The notes beneath the pieces are model-generated. The model made no database searches. It saw only the letters and a program-made list of their open reading frames with translations, and was not told the DNA's origin. Below, in pieces: positions 1-5,405 of a stretch of 5,405 bases of DNA. This DNA is from Cyclobacteriaceae bacterium. Its GTDB lineage: Bacteria; Bacteroidota; Bacteroidia; Cytophagales; Cyclobacteriaceae. The position numbers and the translations under genes were made by a program. The stretch is from NCBI GenBank assembly GCA_030637245.1, contig DAOVVI010000172.1:1-5405 (forward strand), given 5' to 3'. The stretch's first letter is position 1, and each line of letters opens with the position of its first letter.

Positions 1-473
1 CTGACAATCTGAATTGGAAATTCATTATAGCCGGAGAAGGTAAGCTTAAAAGTGTGTTAAATTCTATAGCAGCAAAAAATGGTGTGTCAGATATGGTTCA
101 TTTTATCGGATTCTCAAATGAGATCCCTGCCCATTTGGCTGCATCAGATGTTTTTGTATTGCCCTCCAGGTATGAAGGAATGCCCAACGCTCTTTTGGAA
201 GCTATGGCTTCTGGAAAGGCTAGTGTAGCCACAAACGTAAACGGTGCTCCTGAATTAGTCGAAGATGGCGTTTCTGGCTTCCTGGTAGAAACTGAAAATT
301 CGAATCAACTATTTGATAAACTCCATGAACTCTTAACAAATGAAAAGCTCCGAAAAACCATGGAAGACAAAGCTAAAGGCAGCGTCAAAAATCATTTTAC
401 CATTGAAAAAATGATTGATGCTTTGGAAAAGCTATTTAAAAACCAGGTTGAAAAGCTGGTCAAAATCGACTAA
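1..473 (+). CDS. GT4-family glycosyltransferase, C-terminal part (5' end outside the window)
   Basis: The reading frame is open from the left edge (first full codon at base 3) to a TAA at 471-473, giving 156 residues of a longer protein. The fragment is the nucleotide-sugar-binding half of a GT-B fold enzyme of family GT4. It opens with a WKFIIAGEG strand and loop, continues with HFIGF and the segment SDVFVLPSRYEG, and carries the family's E-x7-E motif (E codons at 174-176 and 198-200, in EGMPNALLEAMASGK). Next comes a GAPELVEDGVSGFLV segment, which in this family contacts the donor sugar nucleotide. Such enzymes transfer a sugar from a nucleotide donor to an acceptor in exopolysaccharide, O-antigen or glycolipid synthesis at the cytoplasmic face of the membrane. 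Donor and acceptor cannot be told from this half. A GTG at 54 is only an internal valine codon, because the similarity begins upstream of it. The gene ends inside the stop region of trkH on the other strand. Confidence 0.9.
   Translation, partial: DNLNWKFIIAGEGKLKSVLNSIAAKNGVSDMVHFIGFSNEIPAHLAASDVFVLPSRYEGMPNALLEAMASGKASVATNVNGAPELVEDGVSGFLVETENSNQLFDKLHELLTNEKLRKTMEDKAKGSVKNHFTIEKMIDALEKLFKNQVEKLVKID
438..460 (-). terminator. possible weak intrinsic terminator of trkH, inside the glycosyltransferase gene
   Basis: Read on the minus strand, a 5-bp stem (ACCAG at 460-456 with CTGGT at 446-442) and a 9-base loop are followed by four T residues at 441-438. The stem begins 10 bases after the trkH stop codon. 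The position is right for ending the trkA-trkH transcript, but the stem is short and the T-run is brief. The sequence also encodes the end of the opposing gene, so coincidence is quite possible. Confidence 0.25.
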
Positions 474-1927
474 TGCTTCGTCCAATAGTAAGGGGTAAAT
501 AATATCAATACTGTAAATAATTCCAGTCTCCCCAATAGCATTAAAAAAGAAAGTATCCATTTCCCGGGTATAGATATAAATGCAAAATTATCCATAGGTC
601 CAACTTTGCCAAAACCCGGACCAATATTCCCAAGACATGTAGCAACTGCTCCTACAGATGTGTTAAAATCATATCCCAATGCAGAAATGAGTATAGAACC
701 AAAGGCAAAAACCATGAAATAAATGATCATAAATGCCATGATATTAAAGGTGATATCTGAGCTTACAGCCTTTTTGTTCAGCCTAACAGGCAATACAGCA
801 GCCGGGTGGATTTGCCTTCTTAGTTCCATAATACTATTTTTCAATAAGATGACATGCCTCACTACCTTTACGCCTCCTGCAGTAGAACCGGCAGATGCTC
901 CGACGAACATTAACATAAAAAATATCACCGTCAGCAATGGAGCCCAATTTGTGTAGTCTGCCGTTACATATCCAGTGGTGGTCACAATTGAGACCAGTTG
1001 AAAAAGAGAGTCTCTAAATGAAGATTCAAAGGAATTATCTGTGACAAAAAAGACAACAGCAGTTATTAATATTACGAAACCTGCAGAAAAGCTAAAATAA
1101 TATCTAAACTCTTCATTTCCCCATATTTTTTTTAGTTGTCCGTGAAGGCCGAAGTAAGTCAACGTGAAATTAGTTCCTGCCAAAAACATGAAAACAATGA
1201 TCACATATTGAATAAACGGGGTAGTGAAATAGGCTACACTTGCATTCTTTGTAGAAAAGCCTCCTGTGGCCATGGTTGTAAGTGCATGATTGATTGAATC
1301 AAAATAATCCATCCCTCCTATTTTCAGCAAGATGGCTTCAAAAACTGTAAGTCCGAGATATATCAGCCAAAGTCTTTTTGCCGTATCTGTTATTCTGGGC
1401 TTTAATTTATCAGGGGTTACACCGGGCGCTTCAGCTACAAAAAGCTGCATACCCCCAATTCCCAATAGTGGTAATATGGCAACGGTTAATACGATAATAC
1501 CCATTCCCCCAATCCACTGGGTCAAGCTTCGCCACATCAAAATACCCTTGCCTATGGATTCTATGTCATTTAAAATAGAAGCGCCTGTTGTGGTAAAACC
1601 AGAAAGCGTTTCAAAAAATGCATCCGTAAAGAAAGGTATCTCCTGACTAATTAAATAAGGCAATGTGCCAAAAAGTGACATACATAACCACCCCATAGTA
1701 ACCACCAAATAACCATCTCTTTTTTTCAGCCCGCCATTGGACTGATTTTTTGTGAGTACATATGTAATTAACCCAATAAGCAAGGTAAATATGCCGGAGA
1801 TGAGTAATGCATGCCAATCCCCATCATTATAATATATGGAAACAGGCAGACACATTAACATAAAACCGCCATTGAGCATTAAGAGCAGGCCAAGAATAGA
1901 AAAGATCGCCTTAAAATTAAGTTTCAT
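470..1927 (-). CDS. trkH: Trk/Ktr-type potassium uptake system, pore-forming subunit TrkH
   Basis: This 485-residue inner-membrane protein is almost exactly the length of Escherichia coli TrkH (about 483). It forms the K+ translocation pathway and works with the cytosolic TrkA subunit. All four pore-loop filter segments of the TrkH/TrkG/KtrB superfamily are visible: TTTGAS (112-117), TTMATGGFST (217-226), VTTTGY (315-320) and CLGNIGPG (431-438), each with its filter glycine. Other family marks are SLTQWIGGMGIIVL (134-147), AGSTAGGVKVVR (346-357), the intramembrane region that gates the pore, and the C-terminal GRLELFTVLILFTP (466-479). Hydrophobic helices run from about residue 7 to 478 in the family pattern. 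The ATG at 1927 is chosen because an in-frame stop lies at 1946-1948 with no other start between. No Shine-Dalgarno is visible. It lies 76 bases after trkA with no good promoter in the gap, so it is probably co-transcribed. Its TAG stop overlaps the stop of the convergent glycosyltransferase gene. Confidence 0.97.
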   Translation of the reverse strand: MKLNFKAIFSILGLLLMLNGGFMLMCLPVSIYYNDGDWHALLISGIFTLLIGLITYVLTKNQSNGGLKKRDGYLVVTMGWLCMSLFGTLPYLISQEIPFFTDAFFETLSGFTTTGASILNDIESIGKGILMWRSLTQWIGGMGIIVLTVAILPLLGIGGMQLFVAEAPGVTPDKLKPRITDTAKRLWLIYLGLTVFEAILLKIGGMDYFDSINHALTTMATGGFSTKNASVAYFTTPFIQYVIIVFMFLAGTNFTLTYFGLHGQLKKIWGNEEFRYYFSFSAGFVILITAVVFFVTDNSFESSFRDSLFQLVSIVTTTGYVTADYTNWAPLLTVIFFMLMFVGASAGSTAGGVKVVRHVILLKNSIMELRRQIHPAAVLPVRLNKKAVSSDITFNIMAFMIIYFMVFAFGSILISALGYDFNTSVGAVATCLGNIGPGFGKVGPMDNFAFISIPGKWILSFLMLLGRLELFTVLILFTPYYWTKH

Positions 1928-2003
1928 GCGAACTTTTTGAGTGATTCAAAAAAGAAAAATCGGATCCTAAGCGATGACAAAACCAAATAGATTGCCTCAT
2001 ACT

Positions 2004-3344
2004 TTATTTAAAATATTGTTCTACTTCATGAATGGATTCAGGCAAACTCATGATCACAGCTCTGTCTTTTGGGCGGAATTCAAAATCACCAAAGGTAGTA
2101 TAGCCAATACCTTTTCGCACAACGCCTCCAACAATTGCGTTTTTAGGAAAATTAATGTCCTTAATTTTTTTGTGATTTATCTTAGATGATTCTTTTACTT
2201 CAAATTCCATAATTTCTGCATCTACACCATGAATACCTGTTAAGGAAATTACATCACCTTTTCTGATATATCTTGAAATAAAGTTAGCAGCAATCAGCTT
2301 TTTATTGATCATGGTATCAACACCAATATTTTGGGAAAGCTGGATATAATCCATATTTTCAACCAAAGCTATGGTTTTTTTTACACCACAGGATTTTGCC
2401 ACGAGACAGGAGATAATATTAGTTTCTGAATTATTTGTTACAGCAATAAAGGCGTCCATTTCTTCCAGACCTTCCTCCTTTAGTAATTCTACATCGGTAA
2501 TATCACCGTTAATAACAAGGGTATCTCTTAATTCATCAGCTAATTCAAAGCATCGTTCTTTTTGTGACTCTATTAGTTTAATTCTGTATTTTTTACTCAA
2601 TCTCCTTGCAGCATGAAAACCTACCTTTGTTCCTCCCAAAATCATGATGTTTTTGAAAACTACACGTTTCTGGCTTGAAAGCTCAATCACCTTTTGCACA
2701 CCTTCCGGCTGAGCGATAAAGTATGCATGATCCTTTGGCATAAACCTGGTGTCCCCATGAGGAATTATGGTCTTTCCATCTCGTAATATACACACTGTAA
2801 TGAAATTGTAATCCGGATTTAAGTGTGTAGTCTCCTTTAAAGTTTTATTCGCCAGGAAGCCATTTTTATCAATATTAATTCCGACTAACGAAAGCATTCC
2901 GTTGTCAAATTCAAAGGTATCTGTAACCGCTGCTTCTCGTAATAGTCGTTTTATCTCTCTTGCAGCCAGACTTTCCGTAGAAATTAACTCATCGATACCA
3001 ATGTCTTTGAGATTGAGTTTTCCCGTATTTGTAAGGTATTCGGTGTTATCAATCCTGGCAATGGTTTTTTTGACACCCAACTTTTTAGCAATAATACACG
3101 TCGCCAGATTTGTTTCTTCAGATGAAGTTACCGAAATCAGCAAATCTGATTTGCTTACGTTTGCTGCTTCCAGAAATTTATATGATGTCGAACTTCCTTT
3201 TACGGTATGAACGTCTAAGTGGGCACCAACGTAATTTAACCTTTCCTGATCGAGATCGATAATTACAATCTCTTGCTTTTCATAGGTTAAAAGCTTCGCT
3301 AAATGAAATCCAACCTCTCCTGCTCCTGCTATTATTATCTTCAT
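2004..3344 (-). CDS. trkA: Trk system potassium uptake regulatory subunit TrkA (two RCK repeats)
   Basis: This 446-residue cytosolic protein binds NAD(H) and adenine nucleotides and gates the TrkH pore. It is built as a tandem duplication, as in E. coli TrkA (458 residues). The first RCK_N Rossmann domain begins with GAGEVG at 7-12 and has an acidic residue at the end of strand two (D30 in IVIIDLD). Its RCK_C domain spans about 141-222. The second RCK_N begins with GGTKVG at 237-242 and has E259 in the equivalent acidic position, followed by an RCK_C domain at about 365-446. The two halves share parallel motifs: SEETNLATCIIAKKLGVKKTIA (75-96) and SETNIISCLVAKSCGVKKTIA (306-326). In the second half the middle glycine of GxGxxG is Thr239, so its nucleotide binding may be weaker. 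The start at 3344 is fixed by an in-frame stop at 3366-3368 with no other start codon between. It is the first gene of the trkA-trkH operon, with a promoter-like sequence about 30 bases upstream. Confidence 0.97.
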   Translation of the reverse strand: MKIIIAGAGEVGFHLAKLLTYEKQEIVIIDLDQERLNYVGAHLDVHTVKGSSTSYKFLEAANVSKSDLLISVTSSEETNLATCIIAKKLGVKKTIARIDNTEYLTNTGKLNLKDIGIDELISTESLAAREIKRLLREAAVTDTFEFDNGMLSLVGINIDKNGFLANKTLKETTHLNPDYNFITVCILRDGKTIIPHGDTRFMPKDHAYFIAQPEGVQKVIELSSQKRVVFKNIMILGGTKVGFHAARRLSKKYRIKLIESQKERCFELADELRDTLVINGDITDVELLKEEGLEEMDAFIAVTNNSETNIISCLVAKSCGVKKTIALVENMDYIQLSQNIGVDTMINKKLIAANFISRYIRKGDVISLTGIHGVDAEIMEFEVKESSKINHKKIKDINFPKNAIVGGVVRKGIGYTTFGDFEFRPKDRAVIMSLPESIHEVEQYFK

Positions 3345-3376
3345 CGAGATGAAAAAGTAATACGTTTATTATGATG

Positions 3377-3409
3377 CAAATATACGCAGTGTTTAATAAC
3401 TAAATACAA
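3377..3409 (-). promoter_or_regulatory. Bacteroidota-type promoter for trkA-trkH
   Basis: On the minus strand, a TTG at 3409-3407 (the -33 element) is followed after 22 bases by TATATTTG at 3384-3377. That octamer matches the TAnnTTTG -7 consensus of the Bacteroidota primary sigma factor exactly. The spacer is at the long end of what is accepted. Transcription would start near 3370, leaving a leader of about 26 bases before the trkA ATG. The position and the exact -7 match make this the best promoter in the window, although no transcription data are available here. Confidence 0.6.
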
Positions 3410-3450
3410 CTATTTAACAATAAAAAACAATTTGGCCAGTAGTGTTGAGT

Positions 3451-4674
3451 CTATTCCATTAGTGGCTGCTCCAGCAAAGTTCTGTTAAAATTTATCCAAA
3501 ATTTCTTATCATTTGGTGCGTTTTGAAGGTGAAGCGGCAAAGTTTCATCTATCGTTTCATCAGGTGAAAGAGGTTTGTAATCTGAAACATGAATATCATT
3601 GACAAAAAACTCCCTGAAAACAGCCATTTCAGCAATTTCTTCTATTGTTAATAGCTTGAAATAATTCATAAATGAAAAATATTTCAGATACATCTTATTT
3701 TCAAATTCCCTGTACTCCACATTAAGTTCAAACCACTTTTTTGTTTCAAGGCGTTTGGTTACAAAATATGCATAATTAAATTTCACAATGGCTAAATTAT
3801 CTGTACGTATAAATAATTTTCCCTTTATAGATACATGGGTGAATCTGAATTTTTTGCTGGGAGAAATATTTATCACATATACTTCCTTATCATCGACATA
3901 GGTATAGTAATCAATTTCCAAGTCATAATTCCTTTCTGAAAATGTATCAAATATCCCAATAAATGGTACCGAAATACTATGATTTCGTATAGGATTGTGG
4001 TAATACAAATTAGAAAATTCATTTCCTCTGAACGCCGGCGATACACCATGCATTAAAAGTTTGGTGGAGTCCTTCTGAAACTCTGTCACATATTCTGTAA
4101 GATATTTTGTATAATCCTTGCTGTACCTTAGTTGATTGATTTTTATTAGGGTTTTGTCTGTCGGTTGCCTGAATCCACGATCGTCAACAGTAAAAGCTCC
4201 TTCAAGGAAACTTATATACTCGTTATTTTTGTTCAGATAATCTCGATAATAGCCCTCCAGGTTAAAGGGTTTTTTAGGATAATTTTTATTAATTCTGGCA
4301 ATGGCTTTTCTAACTACACGCCTTGCTGTTATCCGTTCATCTTTGATGAGGATATCATCGAGATAGCTGGTTTGCGGATTCAGTGAAATATCAAAATTAG
4401 TTAGACCCTTCAAATTTATAACTGGAAATTTAAACGTCTCATATCCTATTGCCGAAACACATAAGGTATCGTTCAATACATTGTCTGGAATATGGAATTC
4501 ATATATGCCATTGTCATTTGCAACGGTTCCTATACTCTTTTCGCAGATTCCTATATGCGCAAAACTCACTCCTTCTCCCGTCTCCGCATCAGAGATTATT
4601 CCTTTAATATAGATCTGCTGAGAAAATAAGTTAAAGGATGTCAAAGAAAAAATTAAGGGTAATATCCACTTCAT
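3451..4674 (-). CDS. exported protein with N-terminal carboxypeptidase-D-like regulatory domain, C-terminal domain unknown
   Basis: This 407-residue protein starts with a hydrophobic signal peptide (about 1-18, ending FSQQ), so it should cross the inner membrane by Sec. I see no lipobox cysteine. Residues about 22-100 form a CarboxypepD_reg-like beta-sandwich: KGIISDAETGEGVSFAHIGI, then the IGTVANDNGIYEF turn, and the LCVSAIGYETFKFPV strands. This module is widespread in secreted and outer-membrane proteins of Bacteroidota, and here it is not followed by a TonB plug or a peptidase domain. After a YLDDILIKDERI linker comes a helical stretch (ARRVVRKAIARINKNYP, 117-133), then a mostly beta region rich in aromatic and charged residues (about 138-365). 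I do not recognise a catalytic motif. A periplasmic or outer-membrane-associated structural role is an inference only. An in-frame stop at 4678-4680 fixes the ATG at 4674. It sits 106 bases upstream of trkA on the same strand, but trkA has its own promoter. Confidence 0.85.
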   Translation of the reverse strand: MKWILPLIFSLTSFNLFSQQIYIKGIISDAETGEGVSFAHIGICEKSIGTVANDNGIYEFHIPDNVLNDTLCVSAIGYETFKFPVINLKGLTNFDISLNPQTSYLDDILIKDERITARRVVRKAIARINKNYPKKPFNLEGYYRDYLNKNNEYISFLEGAFTVDDRGFRQPTDKTLIKINQLRYSKDYTKYLTEYVTEFQKDSTKLLMHGVSPAFRGNEFSNLYYHNPIRNHSISVPFIGIFDTFSERNYDLEIDYYTYVDDKEVYVINISPSKKFRFTHVSIKGKLFIRTDNLAIVKFNYAYFVTKRLETKKWFELNVEYREFENKMYLKYFSFMNYFKLLTIEEIAEMAVFREFFVNDIHVSDYKPLSPDETIDETLPLHLQNAPNDKKFWINFNRTLLEQPLME

Positions 4675-4699
4675 CCATTACAAAAATAAAAGATTACTT

Positions 4700-4739
4700 C
4701 AATTTTATTACCTTAACGTTTGTCAATGATCCAAATTTA
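4700..4739 (-). promoter_or_regulatory. possible promoter region of the exported-protein gene
   Basis: Two partial promoter matches lie upstream of the ATG at 4674. The first is TAAATTTG (4739-4732), an exact TAnnTTTG -7 element, but the nearest TTG (4754-4752) is only 12 bases upstream, which is too close. The second is TTGACA at 4726-4721 followed by TAAAATTG at 4707-4700, one mismatch from TAnnTTTG, with 16 bases between TTG and the octamer. Neither is fully convincing. The region is placed where a promoter is needed, since the upstream gene points the other way. Confidence 0.3.
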
Positions 4740-4816
4740 TAGCTCTAATTGCAATATTGTAAGTGAAAATATTAATAAAATAGGTTTTACCTTAGAATAC
4801 AGGAAGGTTTATTGAG

Positions 4817-4963
4817 TATGGATTTATGATAGAATACAGAATGATATAATGCCATAATGACACAATGTGATAATGTTGCAATTGAAAGTAGAGATATGAC
4901 AGAAAAAGTAAAAACCATTGTAGTACTAAATCAATGTAGCATTATATCATTTTCCCATTGTAG
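4817..4963. repeat. facing arrays of a degenerate 8-base repeat forming an imperfect inverted repeat
   Basis: On the left, AATG recurs at 4840, 4848, 4856, 4864 and 4872, exactly every 8 bases, with four variable bases between. Before it, TATG at 4817 and 4825 and AATA at 4833 continue the spacing with one 7-base unit. On the right, CATT occurs at 4916, 4940, 4948 and 4956, with degenerate copies TACT at 4924 and CAAT at 4932, again an exact 8-base register. The unit CATTGTAG occurs at 4916 and 4956, and CAATGTAG at 4932. Bases 4840-4852 are the exact reverse complement of 4939-4951 (13 bp). In that same pairing register AATG at 4872 pairs fully with CATT at 4916, and the intervening units pair in part. 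The period of 8 is not a multiple of three, which argues against coding. Origin and function are unknown. Confidence 0.7.
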
Positions 4964-4967
4964 CCAG

Positions 4968-4985
4968 CTTCGCCGGTAGGCGGGG
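4968..4985. repeat. GC-rich short palindrome (REP-like hairpin)
   Basis: CGCC at 4971-4974 and GGCG at 4979-4982 form a perfect stem around the loop GGTA. In plus-strand RNA the stem extends to 7 bp through two G-U pairs and a C-G pair (CTTCGCC with GGCGGGG). It is a marked GC island within AT-rich DNA and begins 5 bases after the last CATT unit of the repeat array. No T-run follows directly, so it does not read as an intrinsic terminator. A dispersed REP-type element is a reasonable guess but unproven. Confidence 0.5.
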
Positions 4986-5024
4986 ATTCACTCATTTTAA
5001 TAAAAATAACAGTAGGACCATAAA

Positions 5025-5405
5025 GTGTATCAAACACATAAAATACTTAAACAATTCTGGGGTTATGAAAAATTCAGACACCTTCAGCAGGAGATTGTAG
5101 AATCTGTACTTGCCGGACAGGATACACTTGCCTTACTTCCAACTGGTGGTGGAAAATCATTATGCTACCAACTTCCCGCTCTTTGCAAAGAGGGTCTTTG
5201 CCTGGTCATTTCACCACTTATTGCTTTAATGAAAGATCAGGTCGATCAATTAAACAAGTTAGGAATAAAAGCATATGCCATTTTTACCGGACTTACAAAT
5301 CGGGAAATAGACATCATCCTTGATAATTGTGTTTATGGAAAAGTAAAACTTCTTTATGTATCTCCCGAAAGACTTCAAACCGGGGTATTCGTTGAACGGG
5401 TAAAA
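5025..5405 (+). CDS. recQ: RecQ-family ATP-dependent DNA helicase, N-terminal part (3' end outside the window)
   Basis: The frame is open from a GTG at 5025 to the right edge, giving 127 residues of superfamily 2 helicase. Motif 0, which recognises the adenine of ATP in RecQ, is WGYEKFRHLQQEIV (12-25). Motif I (Walker A) is LPTGGGKSLCYQ (38-49, with K44 and S45 for phosphate and Mg2+). Motif Ia is VISPLIALMKDQV (61-73), and a following conserved strand is LLYVSPERL (109-117). The DEAH box and the RQC and HRDC domains would lie beyond the window, so the short and long RecQ forms cannot be told apart. RecQ unwinds DNA 3' to 5' in recombination and replication-fork repair. GTG 5025 is the only usual start: an in-frame TAG lies at 5013-5015, and the first in-frame ATG is codon 69, inside motif Ia. 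A weak purine-rich TAGGA lies about 8 bases before the start. It is transcribed away from the exported-protein gene. Confidence 0.93.
   Translation, partial: MYQTHKILKQFWGYEKFRHLQQEIVESVLAGQDTLALLPTGGGKSLCYQLPALCKEGLCLVISPLIALMKDQVDQLNKLGIKAYAIFTGLTNREIDIILDNCVYGKVKLLYVSPERLQTGVFVERVK

Larger units (their letters stand above)
4675..5024. other. 350-base noncoding region between divergent genes
   Basis: No coding frame of substance is visible on either strand. The left part (to about 4740) holds the likely promoter of the exported-protein gene. The stretch 4741-4816 shows nothing recognisable. Bases 4817-4985 hold the phased 8-base repeat arrays and a GC-rich hairpin, described separately. 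Bases 4986-5024 are AT-rich leader to recQ. No TTTG occurs on the plus strand from 4741 to 5024, so no exact TAnnTTTG element is available for recQ there. The promoter of that gene is not identified. Confidence 0.7.

Noticed and set aside
1..473. Glycosyltransferase as a truncated pseudogene
   Set aside because: The missing 5' part is due to the window edge. The frame is open to base 1 with intact family motifs.
723..1646. Open frames on the plus strand within trkH
   Set aside because: They lie wholly inside trkH on the opposite strand, lack recognisable domains, and trkH has full-length family conservation.
1933..1954. A/T-rich stem (CTTTTTGA with TCAAAAAAG) in the gap before trkH
   Set aside because: The stem is nearly all A-T pairs with a bulge and lies close to the start codon. 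It is too weak to call an attenuator or terminator in such AT-rich DNA.
1974..3210. Open frames on the plus strand within and next to trkA
   Set aside because: They are antisense to a complete, well-conserved TrkA and show no family motif.
4165..4386. Short plus-strand open frame inside the exported-protein gene
   Set aside because: It is antisense to a gene with a clear signal peptide and a known N-terminal domain, and its translation has no recognisable feature.
4681..4688. TATTTTTG octamer just before the exported-protein start, as a -7 element
   Set aside because: It matches TAnnTTTG, but a start site about seven bases on would fall at the ATG, and there is no TTG at 17-23 bases upstream.
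4817..4963. CRISPR array or minisatellite coding for a repeat peptide
   Set aside because: The unit is only 8 bases, far shorter than CRISPR repeats, and there are no spacers of constant larger size. Eight is not a multiple of three, so it would not keep a reading frame.

Overview
The window looks like a piece of chromosome from a low-G+C member of the Bacteroidota, probably a Cytophaga- or Flavobacterium-like environmental lineage. Four observations support this. The trkA gene has a TTG / TAnnTTTG promoter of the kind used by the primary sigma factor of this phylum. The gene starts lack clear Shine-Dalgarno sequences. One secreted protein carries the carboxypeptidase-D-like regulatory domain that is abundant in the phylum, and its signal peptide ends in the typical FSQ. 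Noncoding DNA is very AT-rich. Genus and species cannot be read from this window.

Layout from left to right: (1) the 3' end of a GT4-family glycosyltransferase on the plus strand, cut by the window edge. (2) On the minus strand, and overlapping it tail-to-tail by 4 bases, trkH, the pore subunit of a Trk/Ktr-type potassium transporter. (3) Upstream of trkH on the same strand, trkA, its cytosolic nucleotide-binding regulatory subunit; trkA-trkH is a two-gene potassium-uptake operon with a well-placed promoter before trkA. (4) Further upstream on the minus strand, a 407-residue exported protein with an N-terminal carboxypeptidase-D-like beta-sandwich and a long C-terminal part of unknown function. 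(5) A 350-base noncoding stretch between divergent genes. (6) The first 127 codons of a RecQ-family DNA helicase on the plus strand, cut by the right edge.

The genes are mostly housekeeping. TrkA and TrkH form one complex. The glycosyltransferase, the exported protein and RecQ have no evident functional link to it. I see no defence island, phage, CRISPR array, insertion sequence, tRNA or rRNA gene.

The least ordinary part is the noncoding stretch at about 4817-4985. It holds two facing arrays of a degenerate 8-base unit, AATG plus four variable bases on the left and CATT plus four variable bases on the right. They are in register so that the conserved tetramers can pair in one imperfect hairpin, and a compact GC-rich hairpin follows directly. 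This resembles a dispersed intergenic repeat (REP- or MITE-like) rather than a gene, but that needs a genome-wide comparison.
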